From an uncultured Alphaproteobacteria bacterium (GTDB taxonomy: Bacteria; Pseudomonadota; Alphaproteobacteria; UBA8366; JADFVY01): DNA of 64,000 nucleotides. The stretch spans positions 1 to 64,000 of the forward strand of contig CAMYKU010000001.1 of the NCBI GenBank assembly GCA_947259105.1, in the 5' to 3' direction. Under the pieces are notes generated by a model. It worked only from the letters and a program-made list of their open reading frames with translations, ran no database searches and was not told the DNA's origin. The stretch's first letter is position 1. The number at the start of each line of letters is the position of its first letter. The position numbers were made by a program, and so were the translations under genes. Shown here one piece after another: positions 46,492 through 55,489 of this stretch.

Positions 46492-47185
46492 CGCTACCCT
46501 CCACCTCGCCGGGACCGTCCCCGACCAGCACGATATGCAGCCAGCGCGGCCCGTGCGCGCCGAGCTGCAGCGTCTGCTCGATATCGGCGCTGCGCGACGG
46601 GCCGGTGATGAAATTGACCGTCCGCGGCATGCGCCCGGTCGCCCGCAGGCGGTCCCAGCCGTCCTCATAGCACGCGACCATGTCCGCGGCGCGCACCACC
46701 ACGATATGGGCGTCGGGCAGGAAATTCAGGGTGGTCGGGGTTTCCGGGCCCGACACCAGCATCAGCGTGCCGGTCTCGGCGATCGCCGCAAAGGCGCCGG
46801 TCACCGCCACCGTGTCGCTGGCCTCGCCCTTGCCGTGCTCGATGTCCAGCAGCGGCGCTTCGTCCCAGGGATACGCGTCCAGCTTCGGGTCCGGCGCCAT
46901 GCGCAGCCGGGTTGGCAGGTTCTCGCCGCGCAGATAGTCGGCGACGGCGCCCGGCACGTCGGCCGCGCCGGACACAAGCGCGACGGTCGCATCGACGGCC
47001 TCGGCCTGTTCCACGAACAGGTCGAGCCGTCCGCGGCGGTCGCGCTGGCCGCGGGCGGGAATGGTGTTCCGGGCATGGCGGGCCAGCCGGTCCCCGACGG
47101 AAGCGGCCGCCGCGGCGGCGTTCGAGTCGCGTCCTGTCGCACGGCGCAGCGCGCCGAGCACCGCGTCGCGGGACTCCCTGGTCAT
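46484..47185 (-). CDS. lutC: Lactate utilisation protein LutC (LUD domain)
   Basis: 233 aa from the ATG at 47185, coupled to lutB by ATGA. The LUD domain shows AAIAETGTLMLVSGPETPTT and HIVVVRAADMVACYEDG. Third subunit of the LutABC iron-sulfur complex for L-lactate oxidation. The track ORF at this locus begins much further upstream inside lutB in another frame. Confidence 0.92.
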   Translation of the reverse strand: MTRESRDAVLGALRRATGRDSNAAAAAASVGDRLARHARNTIPARGQRDRRGRLDLFVEQAEAVDATVALVSGAADVPGAVADYLRGENLPTRLRMAPDPKLDAYPWDEAPLLDIEHGKGEASDTVAVTGAFAAIAETGTLMLVSGPETPTTLNFLPDAHIVVVRAADMVACYEDGWDRLRATGRMPRTVNFITGPSRSADIEQTLQLGAHGPRWLHIVLVGDGPGEVEGSDG

Positions 47186-48624
47186 ACCGGCTTCTCCCGG
47201 CGGCCGCCGGCGCGGTCCCAGAGGGACTGGAAGCTCGGCCCCTGGGGCGCCGGCAGGTCGCGCTGCGAGGTCCAGCCGCCGGCCATCGGCAGGCTGCGGA
47301 AGCGGCCGGAGCGGCGCCCGAGCCGGCCGAGCAGGCGCAACGGAACGGCGGTGGCGAGCCGGTAGAGGCGGGGCCTTTTGGCGAGGAACGCCCAGATGCG
47401 CAAGCCCCAGCGCTGCGTTGCCGGCGGAATCTTCTTCTCGAACTCCCGTTCGCGCAGATGCCGCATCAGCGCCGGCAGCGGGATCCGCATCGGGCAGACC
47501 GATTCGCAACGGCCGCAGAAGGTCGACGCGCTCGGCAGGTGATGCGCCTCCTCGACGCCGATCAGCGAGGGGCTGAGCACCGCGCCGATCGGCCCGGGAT
47601 AGACCCAGCCATAGGCATGTCCGCCGATCACCCCGAACACCGGGCAATGGTTCATGCAGGCGCCGCAGCGGATGCAGCGCAGGACGTCCTGCAACTCGGT
47701 GCCGACGAGATCGCTGCGCCCGTTGTCGAGCAGCACGACATGGAATTCGTGCGGCCCGTCGAGGTCCTCGCCGCGGCGCGGGCCGGTGGAAAAGGTCGTG
47801 TACGAGGTGAATTCCTGGCCCGTGGCCGAGCGCGCCAGCACCCGCAGGATGGTCGACGCGTCCTCCAGCGTCGGCACCACCTTCTCGAGACTCGCGACCA
47901 CGATATGGACCCGCGGCAGGGTCTGCGTGAGGTCGCCGTTTCCCTCATTGGTGACGATGACGGTGGCGCCGGTCTCGGCAATCAGGAAGTTGGCTCCGGT
48001 GATGCCGACATCGGCGGCGAGGAACCTGTCGCGCAACACCCCGCGCGCCTCTTCGAGAAGCTGGCGCGGCTGTTCCAGCAGACGGGCGGGATCGAGCGCG
48101 GTGTGATGTTTCCGGAAGGTCGCTGCGACCTCCGCCTTCGGCACGTGGAACGCCGGGGCGATGATGTGGCTCGGCGCCTCGTGGCGCAGCTGGATAATGT
48201 ATTCGCCAAGGTCGGTCTCGACCGGCTCGATGCCGTTCTCCTCGAGGAAGGCGTTGAGGCCGATTTCCTCGGAGATCATCGACTTGCCCTTGGTGACGGT
48301 CCGGGCCCCGGCGGCGCGGCAGATGGCAAGCACGGCCCCGCGCGCCTCGGCTGCGTCGCGCGCCCAGTGGACATGGCCGCCGCGTTCGGTCACGCGGGTC
48401 TCGAAGGCCTCGAGATAGAGGTCGAGATGGGCCAGCACGTGGTTCTTGATGTCGCGGGCCTCGTCGCGCAGGATCTCGAACTCCGGCAGCCTCGCGGCGG
48501 CCTCGCTGCGGCGGACGCGGAATCCGACTTTGGCCGAGGCGAGGCTGCGTTGCAGCGTCTCGTCGGCCAGCGCCGCCCGGGCATTTTCCGGGAAGCGGTG
48601 GCTGGTGGGGGCATCGGCGCTCAC
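47182..48624 (-). CDS. lutB: Lactate utilisation iron-sulfur protein LutB
   Basis: 480 aa from GTG at 48624, overlapping the lutA stop (GTGA). N-terminal LUD domain (about 60-300, ETGATVIVTNEGNGDL) and two ferredoxin-type clusters, CIRCGACMNHCPVFG and TFCGRCESVCPMRIP, then a DUF3390-type C-terminus. Electron transfer subunit of LutABC. Confidence 0.94.
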   Translation of the reverse strand: MSADAPTSHRFPENARAALADETLQRSLASAKVGFRVRRSEAAARLPEFEILRDEARDIKNHVLAHLDLYLEAFETRVTERGGHVHWARDAAEARGAVLAICRAAGARTVTKGKSMISEEIGLNAFLEENGIEPVETDLGEYIIQLRHEAPSHIIAPAFHVPKAEVAATFRKHHTALDPARLLEQPRQLLEEARGVLRDRFLAADVGITGANFLIAETGATVIVTNEGNGDLTQTLPRVHIVVASLEKVVPTLEDASTILRVLARSATGQEFTSYTTFSTGPRRGEDLDGPHEFHVVLLDNGRSDLVGTELQDVLRCIRCGACMNHCPVFGVIGGHAYGWVYPGPIGAVLSPSLIGVEEAHHLPSASTFCGRCESVCPMRIPLPALMRHLREREFEKKIPPATQRWGLRIWAFLAKRPRLYRLATAVPLRLLGRLGRRSGRFRSLPMAGGWTSQRDLPAPQGPSFQSLWDRAGGRREKPV

Positions 48625-49391
48625 GATTCGCCCTCGCCGATCGGTGGCGCGGCGCCGGTTGCGCCGGCCAGGACTTCCGCGACATGCCGGACCCGGATCG
48701 CCGAGCCGCGGCGCTTCAGCCTGCCGGCCATGTTCATCAGGCAGCCGAGGTCGCCGGCCAGCAGCGTGTCGGCGCCCGAGGCCTCGATGTCGTCGGCCTT
48801 GTCGGACACCATGCGGCCCGAGATGTCCGGATACTTCACCGCGAACAGGCCGCCGAACCCGCAGCATTCCTCGGGCGCGCCGAGATCCTTCACCGTCAGC
48901 CCGGCGATGCCCCGCAGCAGCCTGCGCGGCTGCTCGCGCACGCCGAGCTCACGCAGGCCGGAGCAGGAATCGTGGTAAGCGGCAACGCCGTCATAGGCCG
49001 CGTCTACCGAATCAAGACCGCAAACGTCGGTGAGGAACGCGGTCAGCTCCCAGGTCCTGGCGGCGACCGCGGCGGCACGGTCCGCGTAATCAGGCTCATC
49101 GGCGACCAGCGCCGGCCAGTGCAGCCGGAGCATCGCGGCGCAGGAGCCGGAGGGGGCGACCACGTGGTCGAACGGCTCCAGCGCCGGCAGGGTGCGCCGC
49201 ACGATTGCCGCGGCATCCGCGCGATCGCCCGAATTGTAGGCCGGCTGGCCGCAACAGGTCTGGGACCGCGGTACGGTCACCGTGCAGCCGGCATCTTCGA
49301 GGAGCTTGGCCGCGGCGAACCCGACCGCCGGCCGGAACAGGTCCACGAGGCAGGTTACGAAAAGCGCCACGTTCGGGCGGGCATCGGTCAT
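48621..49391 (-). CDS. lutA: Lactate utilisation protein LutA (CCG domains)
   Basis: 256 aa. Two cysteine-rich CCG domains: SQTCCGQPAYN (about residue 46) and PEECCGFGGLF (about 190). First gene of lutABC, starting 69 bp after mltA on the same strand. In several Alphaproteobacteria mltA is directly followed by smr, so the lut genes look inserted between them. Confidence 0.93.
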   Translation of the reverse strand: MTDARPNVALFVTCLVDLFRPAVGFAAAKLLEDAGCTVTVPRSQTCCGQPAYNSGDRADAAAIVRRTLPALEPFDHVVAPSGSCAAMLRLHWPALVADEPDYADRAAAVAARTWELTAFLTDVCGLDSVDAAYDGVAAYHDSCSGLRELGVREQPRRLLRGIAGLTVKDLGAPEECCGFGGLFAVKYPDISGRMVSDKADDIEASGADTLLAGDLGCLMNMAGRLKRRGSAIRVRHVAEVLAGATGAAPPIGEGES

Positions 49392-49459
49392 GCGGGTTCA
49401 TCCCAGACGGTTCCGCGCCCAAGATGGCGGCTGCCGGGGCGAAAGGCAACAGGGCGATG

Positions 49460-50713
49460 TCAGCTGGCAGCCAGGCGGTTGGCGAGTCGCCGCGGCAGCA
49501 GCAGATAGTATCGGCCGCGGTGCTTCATGCGCCCGGCGTATTCGAGGGCCGTATCCCCGGTGCCCCAGAAGAAATCGCCCCGCACCGGGCCCTTGATCGC
49601 GGCCCCGGTGTCCTGCGCGACAACGAGCCGCTGCAGCGGCGACTTGCCGGGACCGGGCTGCAGCGTGTCCAGCCACATCGGCAGGCCGAGCGGGACGTAC
49701 CGCGTATCGACGGCGAGGCTGCGCCCGGCGGTCAGGGCCACGCCCTGGGCCCCGACCGGCCCGTCGCCGGTTATCTCGTCGAAGAATATATAGCGCCGGT
49801 TCACCGCGAGCAGGTCGGCGGCCTCTGCGGGATTGCTCTCGATCCATCGCCGGATCCCCTGCCAGGAGGCCTCATGCGCTTCCAGTGCGCCGCGCCGGAT
49901 GAGTTCCCGGCCGATCGACCGGTACGCGTGGCCGTTGTTTCCGGCATACCCGATGCGCGTTGTCCGCCCGTCGCGCAGGCGCACGCGCCCGGAACCCTGG
50001 ACGTGCAGCATGAAGGCGTCGAGCGGGTCGTCGAGCCAGACCAGTTCCAGCCCGCGCCCGTCCAGCGCGCCCTGCTGTATCGCGCGCCGCGCATGATAGG
50101 GCTTCAGCCGACCCCCCTCGACGCGCCCGACCAGCGAGCGCCCCGCTAACTCGGGATCGAAATCACCGAGGTCCACCGCGATCTGGTCACGTGGCGTCCG
50201 GTAGACCGGCACGTTGTAATTGGCGTCGGCCTCGAGCGCGCCGCGCAGTTCGATTTCGTAGTAGCCGGTGAACAGCCCTTCGGACCTGTCGTTGTTGGCC
50301 ACCAGATAGGGACGGAACCAGCTTTCGAAGAATTGACGCGCCGCGCCGTTGTCGCCGGCGGGAAGCGCCAGCGCAACGGAACAGGCGGGCAGGACATCCG
50401 CTATGGTGCCACCCGGCATGTCCGGGCCGAGCGGGCGGTCTACCGGGACCGTCCGGAATCGTCCGCAGGAGCGCAGGAATGCAGGCAACGCCTCGGCATG
50501 CCGGTCGCCCGGCCATCCGGGAAGATTATCGAACGACGCCGGCGTCAGGACCGCCTGGTCGGGCGGGGGTGCGGTTGGGGGTTCTTCCGGTTCCGGCTCG
50601 CAAGCCACCGCCGCGAGGACACTGGCAAGGGCGAGAATTCGGCCTGCCCGACGGTGAAACGACCGCCCGGTCGCGGGCTTTACGGGTCCAGCTATCGCAG
50701 CGCGGCGGACCAT
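49460..50713 (-). CDS. mltA: Membrane-bound lytic murein transglycosylase A
   Basis: 417 aa. Lipoprotein-type signal with Cys in LAAVAC; MltA domain with SEGLFTGYYEIELRGAL and NGHAYRSIGRELIRRGAL, and a C-terminal 3D domain with the three Asp of DTRYVPLGLP and VAQDTGAAIKGPVRGDFFWG. Cleaves glycan to 1,6-anhydro products, which AmpG could recycle. It follows the Tim44-like gene by 7 bp. Confidence 0.95.
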   Translation of the reverse strand: MVRRAAIAGPVKPATGRSFHRRAGRILALASVLAAVACEPEPEEPPTAPPPDQAVLTPASFDNLPGWPGDRHAEALPAFLRSCGRFRTVPVDRPLGPDMPGGTIADVLPACSVALALPAGDNGAARQFFESWFRPYLVANNDRSEGLFTGYYEIELRGALEADANYNVPVYRTPRDQIAVDLGDFDPELAGRSLVGRVEGGRLKPYHARRAIQQGALDGRGLELVWLDDPLDAFMLHVQGSGRVRLRDGRTTRIGYAGNNGHAYRSIGRELIRRGALEAHEASWQGIRRWIESNPAEAADLLAVNRRYIFFDEITGDGPVGAQGVALTAGRSLAVDTRYVPLGLPMWLDTLQPGPGKSPLQRLVVAQDTGAAIKGPVRGDFFWGTGDTALEYAGRMKHRGRYYLLLPRRLANRLAAS

Positions 50714-50720
50714 GCCGCCG

Positions 50721-51392
50721 TCAGTTGGAGCTGCCGGTGGCGATCAGCACCCAGTTGGGGTCTGACGAGCGCGTGTCGCGGCCGAATGTCCAGATATCGG
50801 TGACCTGCACGACATTGTTGGGGTCCCCGTCCACGATCTCGCCGTTCGCGTCCCGCGTGGCGTTGACCTGACCGGTCACGAACTTCACGGTGACGATGGC
50901 GTTGCGGTCCTGCAGTTCGGCGCTGATGATTTCTGCCTCGTCGATACCGACCAGGGTGGTTTCGAGCGTATGCCCCGCCTTTTCCCGCTCGCGGATCGCC
51001 GCCGCGAAATTCTCGTAGACCGGTCCGTCCAGCAGGGATTTCAGCACCTTGCCGTCACCCTTCGCGAAGGCCTCGACGACCATCTCGAAGGCACTGCGCG
51101 CGCCCTTGACGAACTCGCGCTCCCGGAACGACGGCTCCACCGACTTGATTTGCGCCAGGCCGGCCTCGAGCGGATCCATCGACTCGACGGTCTCGCCGGG
51201 CGAATCGGCGCGGTCGGGCATGGCGACGACATTGTCGCCCTTCGGCTCCTGTTTCTCCGAAATGCCGAACGGGTCCGTGCGGTGTTTCTGGTCGTCCTGC
51301 CGGCGGCCGAGCGCCGACCCAAGCCGATAGATCAGAAACAGCGCCAGAATGGCGAACAATATGATGTCAAAGAACTGAAAGCCGCCGCCCAT
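50721..51392 (-). CDS. Tim44-like domain protein (TimA-type)
   Basis: 223 aa from the ATG at 51392; the track's TTG six codons earlier is possible. One N-terminal membrane helix (QFFDIILFAILALFLIYRLG), a charged linker and a C-terminal Tim44/NTF2-like domain (SFREREFVKGARSAFEMVVE to DIWTFGRD). Alphaproteobacterial relatives of mitochondrial Tim44 sit beside mltA and secB. Divergent from fxsA across 211 bp, coupled to mltA by a 7-bp gap. Confidence 0.92.
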   Translation of the reverse strand: MGGGFQFFDIILFAILALFLIYRLGSALGRRQDDQKHRTDPFGISEKQEPKGDNVVAMPDRADSPGETVESMDPLEAGLAQIKSVEPSFREREFVKGARSAFEMVVEAFAKGDGKVLKSLLDGPVYENFAAAIREREKAGHTLETTLVGIDEAEIISAELQDRNAIVTVKFVTGQVNATRDANGEIVDGDPNNVVQVTDIWTFGRDTRSSDPNWVLIATGSSN

Positions 51393-51603
51393 AAACGAAT
51401 ACTCTCTCAAGAATTTTCGGTCGATGCCCTCGCATGCATGCGGTGCCGGACCGGTGCGGGTTGATCGAGGGCAATTTCGATCCTACATGCTGAACCTAAC
51501 ACATCTTGCGACCGACAGGTCCAGATCCGTGCGTCGGGGCAGGCCGAAGCCGGGCCGTGCCCGCTGATATCCTAGATAGGCTCTGGTTAAGAAAAGAACA
51601 AGC

Positions 51604-52110
51604 ATGCCTCTGTTGCTCATTCTTATTTTCGTCGGCGTGCCGATCCTGGAGATCGCCGTGTTTATCCAGGCCGGGGATATCTTCGGCCTGTGGCCGACGC
51701 TGGCCGCCGTTGTCGTGACGGCGGTGGTCGGCGCGGCGCTGTTGCGCGCCCAGGGCCTCGCGGCGCTCGGCCGCGCCCGCCGGCAACTGGACCGGGGCCA
51801 GATCCCGATCGCGGAGGTGATCACCGGTGTCTGCCTGCTCGTCGGGGGCGCATTGCTGCTGACGCCGGGATTTGTCACCGATACGGTGGGTTTTCTGCTG
51901 CTGATACCGCCGGTGCGCCAGTTCATTGGCCGGTGGGCCATGGGCGCGCTGGTCCGCAGTCCGAACAGCCGGGTCTGGGTCGATGGCGAGGAAATCGTGA
52001 CTCCACGCCACGATCCGGCGACGGCGCCAGACAACGTGATCGACGTCGAGTATACCGAGATTTCCGATCCGGACGACCCGGCAACACCCGGCGGACGGCC
52101 GCCCGAGTGA
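51604..52110 (+). CDS. fxsA: FxsA family membrane protein
   Basis: 168 aa. Three to four hydrophobic segments (LLLILIFVGVPILEIAVFIQ, TLAAVVVTAVVGAALL, AEVITGVCLLVGGALLLTPG) followed by a polar tail rich in Asp and Pro. FxsA was named for suppressing F-exclusion of T7; its normal role is unclear. It lies upstream of secB with 74 bp between them, a common alphaproteobacterial pairing. Confidence 0.93.
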   Translation: MPLLLILIFVGVPILEIAVFIQAGDIFGLWPTLAAVVVTAVVGAALLRAQGLAALGRARRQLDRGQIPIAEVITGVCLLVGGALLLTPGFVTDTVGFLLLIPPVRQFIGRWAMGALVRSPNSRVWVDGEEIVTPRHDPATAPDNVIDVEYTEISDPDDPATPGGRPPE

Positions 52111-52184
52111 TCCCGCCGTGAAGGTTGTTTCGGGCGGCCAACCGTGCTAGCCACGCCCGGACCAAGCACTTCACGGAGCTTTCC

Positions 52185-52670
52185 ATGACCGACGAGACTG
52201 CGGCCGGCGCCGGCGCCGAGGCGCCACGCTTCAACATTGTCCACCAGTATATCAAGGACCTGTCATTCGAGGTGCCGGGCGCGCCGGAGGTCTTTGAGGG
52301 AAGTTCGGTCCCCGATGTCGCGGTCAATGTCGACGTGGCGGTAAATCCGGCCGGCGAGTCGAGATACGAGGTCGCGTTGCGGGTCGACGCGCGCGGTACC
52401 GTGGCCGACACGCCGCTGTTCATCGTCGAGCTGGTCTATGCCGGGTTGATCGAGATTTCGGGGCTGCCCCAGGACCAGCTGCAGCCGGCGCTTCTGATCG
52501 AAGGGCCGCGGCTGCTGTTCCCCTTCGCACGGAATATCGTCGCCGGCGTGACCCGCGACGGCGGGCTGCCGCCATTGATGGTCAGCCCGATCGATTTCGT
52601 CGCCCTGTTCCGCAGCCGGGTCGCCAAGCAAAAGGAAAAGGCCGGGGACGGGGGCGGGGACGCCGCATAG
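52185..52670 (+). CDS. secB: Protein-export chaperone SecB
   Basis: 161 aa from the ATG at 52185; the 20-codon track extension is unconserved. FNIVHQYIKDLSFEVPGAPE is the standard opening and FPFARNIVAGVTRDGGLPPLMVSPIDFVALF marks the C-terminal half. Tetrameric holder of preproteins for SecA. It converges on dnaQ, 42 bp away. Confidence 0.96.
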   Translation: MTDETAAGAGAEAPRFNIVHQYIKDLSFEVPGAPEVFEGSSVPDVAVNVDVAVNPAGESRYEVALRVDARGTVADTPLFIVELVYAGLIEISGLPQDQLQPALLIEGPRLLFPFARNIVAGVTRDGGLPPLMVSPIDFVALFRSRVAKQKEKAGDGGGDAA

Positions 52671-52711
52671 AGCCCGTCCGGGTTGAGCGGTCTCGGTTTC
52701 GGCGATCCGCC

Positions 52712-53386
52712 CTAAACTTTCCAGATCGGGTCGGTCAGCCCCTCGATGAAGGCGGCGTGTGCGGTGCGCTCGGCTTCGCTGGCCGCGTGCGGGCGGGCGG
52801 TACGAACCGGTCGCTCCGCCGTGACGGACTCCCGCTGAACGCTCGCGGCCCCGGAAACGAGCCCGAAATCGTGTTGTCGGCCGCCGATCAGCTCGAGATA
52901 GACTTCCGCCAGCAATTCCGCGTCGAGCAGCGCACCGTGTTTCGTGCGCGCCGAATTGTCGATGCCGAAGCGCCGGCACAACGCGTCGAGGCTGGCCTGG
53001 GCGCCCGGAAACCTGGCCCGCGCCATCTGCACCGTATCGACCGTCCGGTCCATCGGGATCGGCGCCAGACCCAGTGTCTCGAGCTCCGAATTGATGAATC
53101 CCATGTCGAACGCGGCGTTGTGAATGACCAGCTTGGCATCGCCAAGGAACTCCTGGAAGTCGCCGGCGATCTCCGCGAAAACCGGGTGGTCCGCGAGAAA
53201 CGCCTCGCTCAGCCCGTGCACCTGGAAGGCGCCGTCCGGCATGTCGCGTTCGGGGTTGACATAACTGCGCCAGACCGTCCCGGTGGGAACGTGATTGTGG
53301 AGTTCGACACAGCCGATTTCGACGATGCGGTGCCCGTCGGCCGGATTGAAGCCCGTCGTCTCCGTATCGAGAGCAATTTCACGCAT
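52712..53386 (-). CDS. dnaQ: DNA polymerase III epsilon subunit (3'-5' exonuclease)
   Basis: 224 aa from the ATG at 53386. Proofreading exonuclease: ExoI DTETTGF with Asp7 and Glu9, HGLSEAFLADHPVF, ExoII HNAAFDMGFI and the ExoIII region KHGALLDAELLAEVYLEL. The C-terminal tail supplies the alpha-subunit linker. Its start overlaps the coaE end by 8 bp. Confidence 0.96.
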   Translation of the reverse strand: MREIALDTETTGFNPADGHRIVEIGCVELHNHVPTGTVWRSYVNPERDMPDGAFQVHGLSEAFLADHPVFAEIAGDFQEFLGDAKLVIHNAAFDMGFINSELETLGLAPIPMDRTVDTVQMARARFPGAQASLDALCRRFGIDNSARTKHGALLDAELLAEVYLELIGGRQHDFGLVSGAASVQRESVTAERPVRTARPHAASEAERTAHAAFIEGLTDPIWKV

Positions 53387-54023
53387 AAGGGTTCCGTCTT
53401 TTTGCGAGTGCGGCGCCACGCCGCCGCCGGGGCGATTCGCTTCGCAGCAGTTTGACGATGCCGGCGAGCTGACGCAAGGTCTCGCGGCGCGACAGACCGG
53501 TCCACACGACGAAATCGGCGCGCCGGCGTTTTTCCCGGTCCGGCATTTGCCGCGCGCGGATCTCGGCAAGCCGCTGTTCGGTCATGCCGGGCCGCCTCAG
53601 GACGCGTTGCGCCTGCAGGAAGGCGGGCGCGCTAACCAGTATCGTGGCATCGCAGTCGCGCTCGCGTCCGGTCTCGAACAACAGCGGGATGTCCAGCACC
53701 GCCATCGGCGCCCGGCGCCGGGCACAGCGTCGGAGAAATTCATCCGAGTCCGCCCGGACCATGGGATGGACGATGACTTCAAGCCGCCGCAGGGCCTCCG
53801 GATCCCGGAACACCTGTCGGCCGAGCGCATCCCTGTCGACAGTGCCGTCTCGGACCGTGCCGGGGAAGGCCCGCCCGACCGCTGCGACGGCAGCCCCACC
53901 GTTGCCGAACAGCCGGTGCACCGCCGCATCGGCGTCATGCACGGGCAGTCCCATGCGGCTCAGGATACCCGCCGCCGTGGTCTTGCCCATCGCGATGGAG
54001 CCGGTCAGCCCGATGACGATCAT
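53379..54023 (-). CDS. coaE: Dephospho-CoA kinase
   Basis: 214 aa. Last step of CoA synthesis. P-loop GLTGSIAMGKTT (about 6-17), GLPVHDADAAVHRLF and LDIPLLFETG; the C-terminal lid has DREKRRRADFVVWTG. Nine bp after aroE and overlapping dnaQ, part of maf-aroE-coaE-dnaQ. Confidence 0.96.
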   Translation of the reverse strand: MIVIGLTGSIAMGKTTAAGILSRMGLPVHDADAAVHRLFGNGGAAVAAVGRAFPGTVRDGTVDRDALGRQVFRDPEALRRLEVIVHPMVRADSDEFLRRCARRRAPMAVLDIPLLFETGRERDCDATILVSAPAFLQAQRVLRRPGMTEQRLAEIRARQMPDREKRRRADFVVWTGLSRRETLRQLAGIVKLLRSESPRRRRGAALAKRRNPYA

Positions 54024-54032
54024 CGCGGCCGC

Positions 54033-54878
54033 TCAGCCCTGCAGGTCGCTGACGATGAACCGGCGGAGGTCCTCGTCGACATCCGGCCTGACGCCGAACC
54101 ATGCCTCGAAACCGGGCTGTGCCTGGTGGAGCAGCATGCCGAGCCCGTCGACCACCGGATTTCCGCGGGCACGCGCCGCGGCCAGCAATGGCGTTTCCAG
54201 CGGCGCATAAACGATATCGCAGACGACCGCCGCTTTCGGAAGCACCGACAGGTCGATTTCGAGAGGCGGCTGCCCGGCCATGCCGAGAGTCGTCGTGTTG
54301 ACCAGCAGGGCGGCACCGTCCAGCGCATCACCGCGGTTTTCCCAGTCGACCGCCTCGACACCTGCGCCCAGCTCTTCGGCCAGGATCTCCGCGCGTAGCA
54401 GGGTTCGGTTGGCGATCCGGAGCGATCCTGCACCCGCATCGAGCAGCGCGACACAGGTGGCACGCGCCGCGCCCCCGGCCCCGAGCACCACGATCGGATC
54501 GTTGCCCGATCGCCAGGGGCTGTTGCGGCGCAGGTTTTCGACCAGCCCGTAGGCGTCCGTATTGCTGCCGATCAGCCGCCCGTCCTCGCCGACGACGATC
54601 GTATTGACCGCGCCGATGCGGCGCGCCAGCGGATCCAGCTGATCGCAGATTGCCAGCGCGCTCTCCTTGTGCGGCACCGTAAGGTTGACGCCGCGAAACC
54701 CGATGACGGGCAGGGCCCGCAGGGCCGTCTCGATACGGCCGGGCGGAACCGGCAGCGGCACGTATACGCCGTCGATGGCGTGGCGTTCGATCCAGAACCC
54801 GTGCAGCCGCGGCGATCGCGAGTGCGACACCGGCCAGCCCATCACCCCTGCAACCCTGGCCTTTCCCGACAGGATCAT
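54033..54878 (-). CDS. aroE: Shikimate dehydrogenase (NADP+)
   Basis: 281 aa. Substrate motif GWPVSHSRSPRLHGFW, catalytic Lys in NLTVPHKESA, NADP site VLGAGGAARATCVALLDAG, and NATTLGM-like NTTTLGMAGQPP. Reduces 3-dehydroshikimate in aromatic amino-acid synthesis. Overlaps maf by four bases (ATGA). Confidence 0.97.
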   Translation of the reverse strand: MILSGKARVAGVMGWPVSHSRSPRLHGFWIERHAIDGVYVPLPVPPGRIETALRALPVIGFRGVNLTVPHKESALAICDQLDPLARRIGAVNTIVVGEDGRLIGSNTDAYGLVENLRRNSPWRSGNDPIVVLGAGGAARATCVALLDAGAGSLRIANRTLLRAEILAEELGAGVEAVDWENRGDALDGAALLVNTTTLGMAGQPPLEIDLSVLPKAAVVCDIVYAPLETPLLAAARARGNPVVDGLGMLLHQAQPGFEAWFGVRPDVDEDLRRFIVSDLQG

Positions 54879-55489
54879 TCTTCGATCACCCCGTGTCCGC
54901 GAAGAAAGTCGAGCAACGGCAACAGCGGCAGCCCGACGATGGTGAAATGGTCCCCCTCGATATGGCTGAACAGTTGTGCGCCAGGACCTTCCAGCTGGTA
55001 GGCGCCCACCGAATCGCAGGCGGCGGCGCCGATCCTGTTCAAATAGGAGTCAAGAAACGTGTCGCTAAACGCCCGCATGTTTAAGCGTGCGCGTGCGATG
55101 TGGTGCCACAGGATCAGGCCGTCGCGTACGACACAGACCGCGGTGACGAGGTCGTGGGTTCGACCGCGCAACGCCAACAACGTTTGGCGCGCCTGCACCA
55201 GATCCGCCGGCTTGTCGAACCACGCCGCACCGCATTCAAGCATCTGGTCGGCACCGATGACCAGCGCACCCGGATGGCGGCCGCCGGCCTGCTGCGCCTT
55301 CATGGCGGCAAGCGCTTCCGCCGTCTCGGCGGCGCCGGCGCCTTGTGCACGCATCGCAGTCTTTACCGCGTCCTCGTCGACCGCCGGCGGGTCCACGGTG
55401 ACCGGTACGCCGGCGGCTTCAAGCATCGCGGCGCGGAACCGGCTGCCGGAGGCGAGCACGACGGCCGGCGGTGGCGTGTCAGTGTTCAC
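54875..55489 (-). CDS. maf: Maf family nucleotide pyrophosphatase
   Basis: 204 aa. Family opening VVLASGSRFRAAMLEAAGVP, GADQMLECGAAWFDKP and DSVGAYQLEGPGAQLFSHIE. Maf proteins hydrolyse modified or canonical dTTP/UTP-type nucleotides and can inhibit septation when overproduced. The start overlaps the ppsR end by 11 bp; the stop overlaps aroE. Confidence 0.94.
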   Translation of the reverse strand: MNTDTPPPAVVLASGSRFRAAMLEAAGVPVTVDPPAVDEDAVKTAMRAQGAGAAETAEALAAMKAQQAGGRHPGALVIGADQMLECGAAWFDKPADLVQARQTLLALRGRTHDLVTAVCVVRDGLILWHHIARARLNMRAFSDTFLDSYLNRIGAAACDSVGAYQLEGPGAQLFSHIEGDHFTIVGLPLLPLLDFLRGHGVIEE

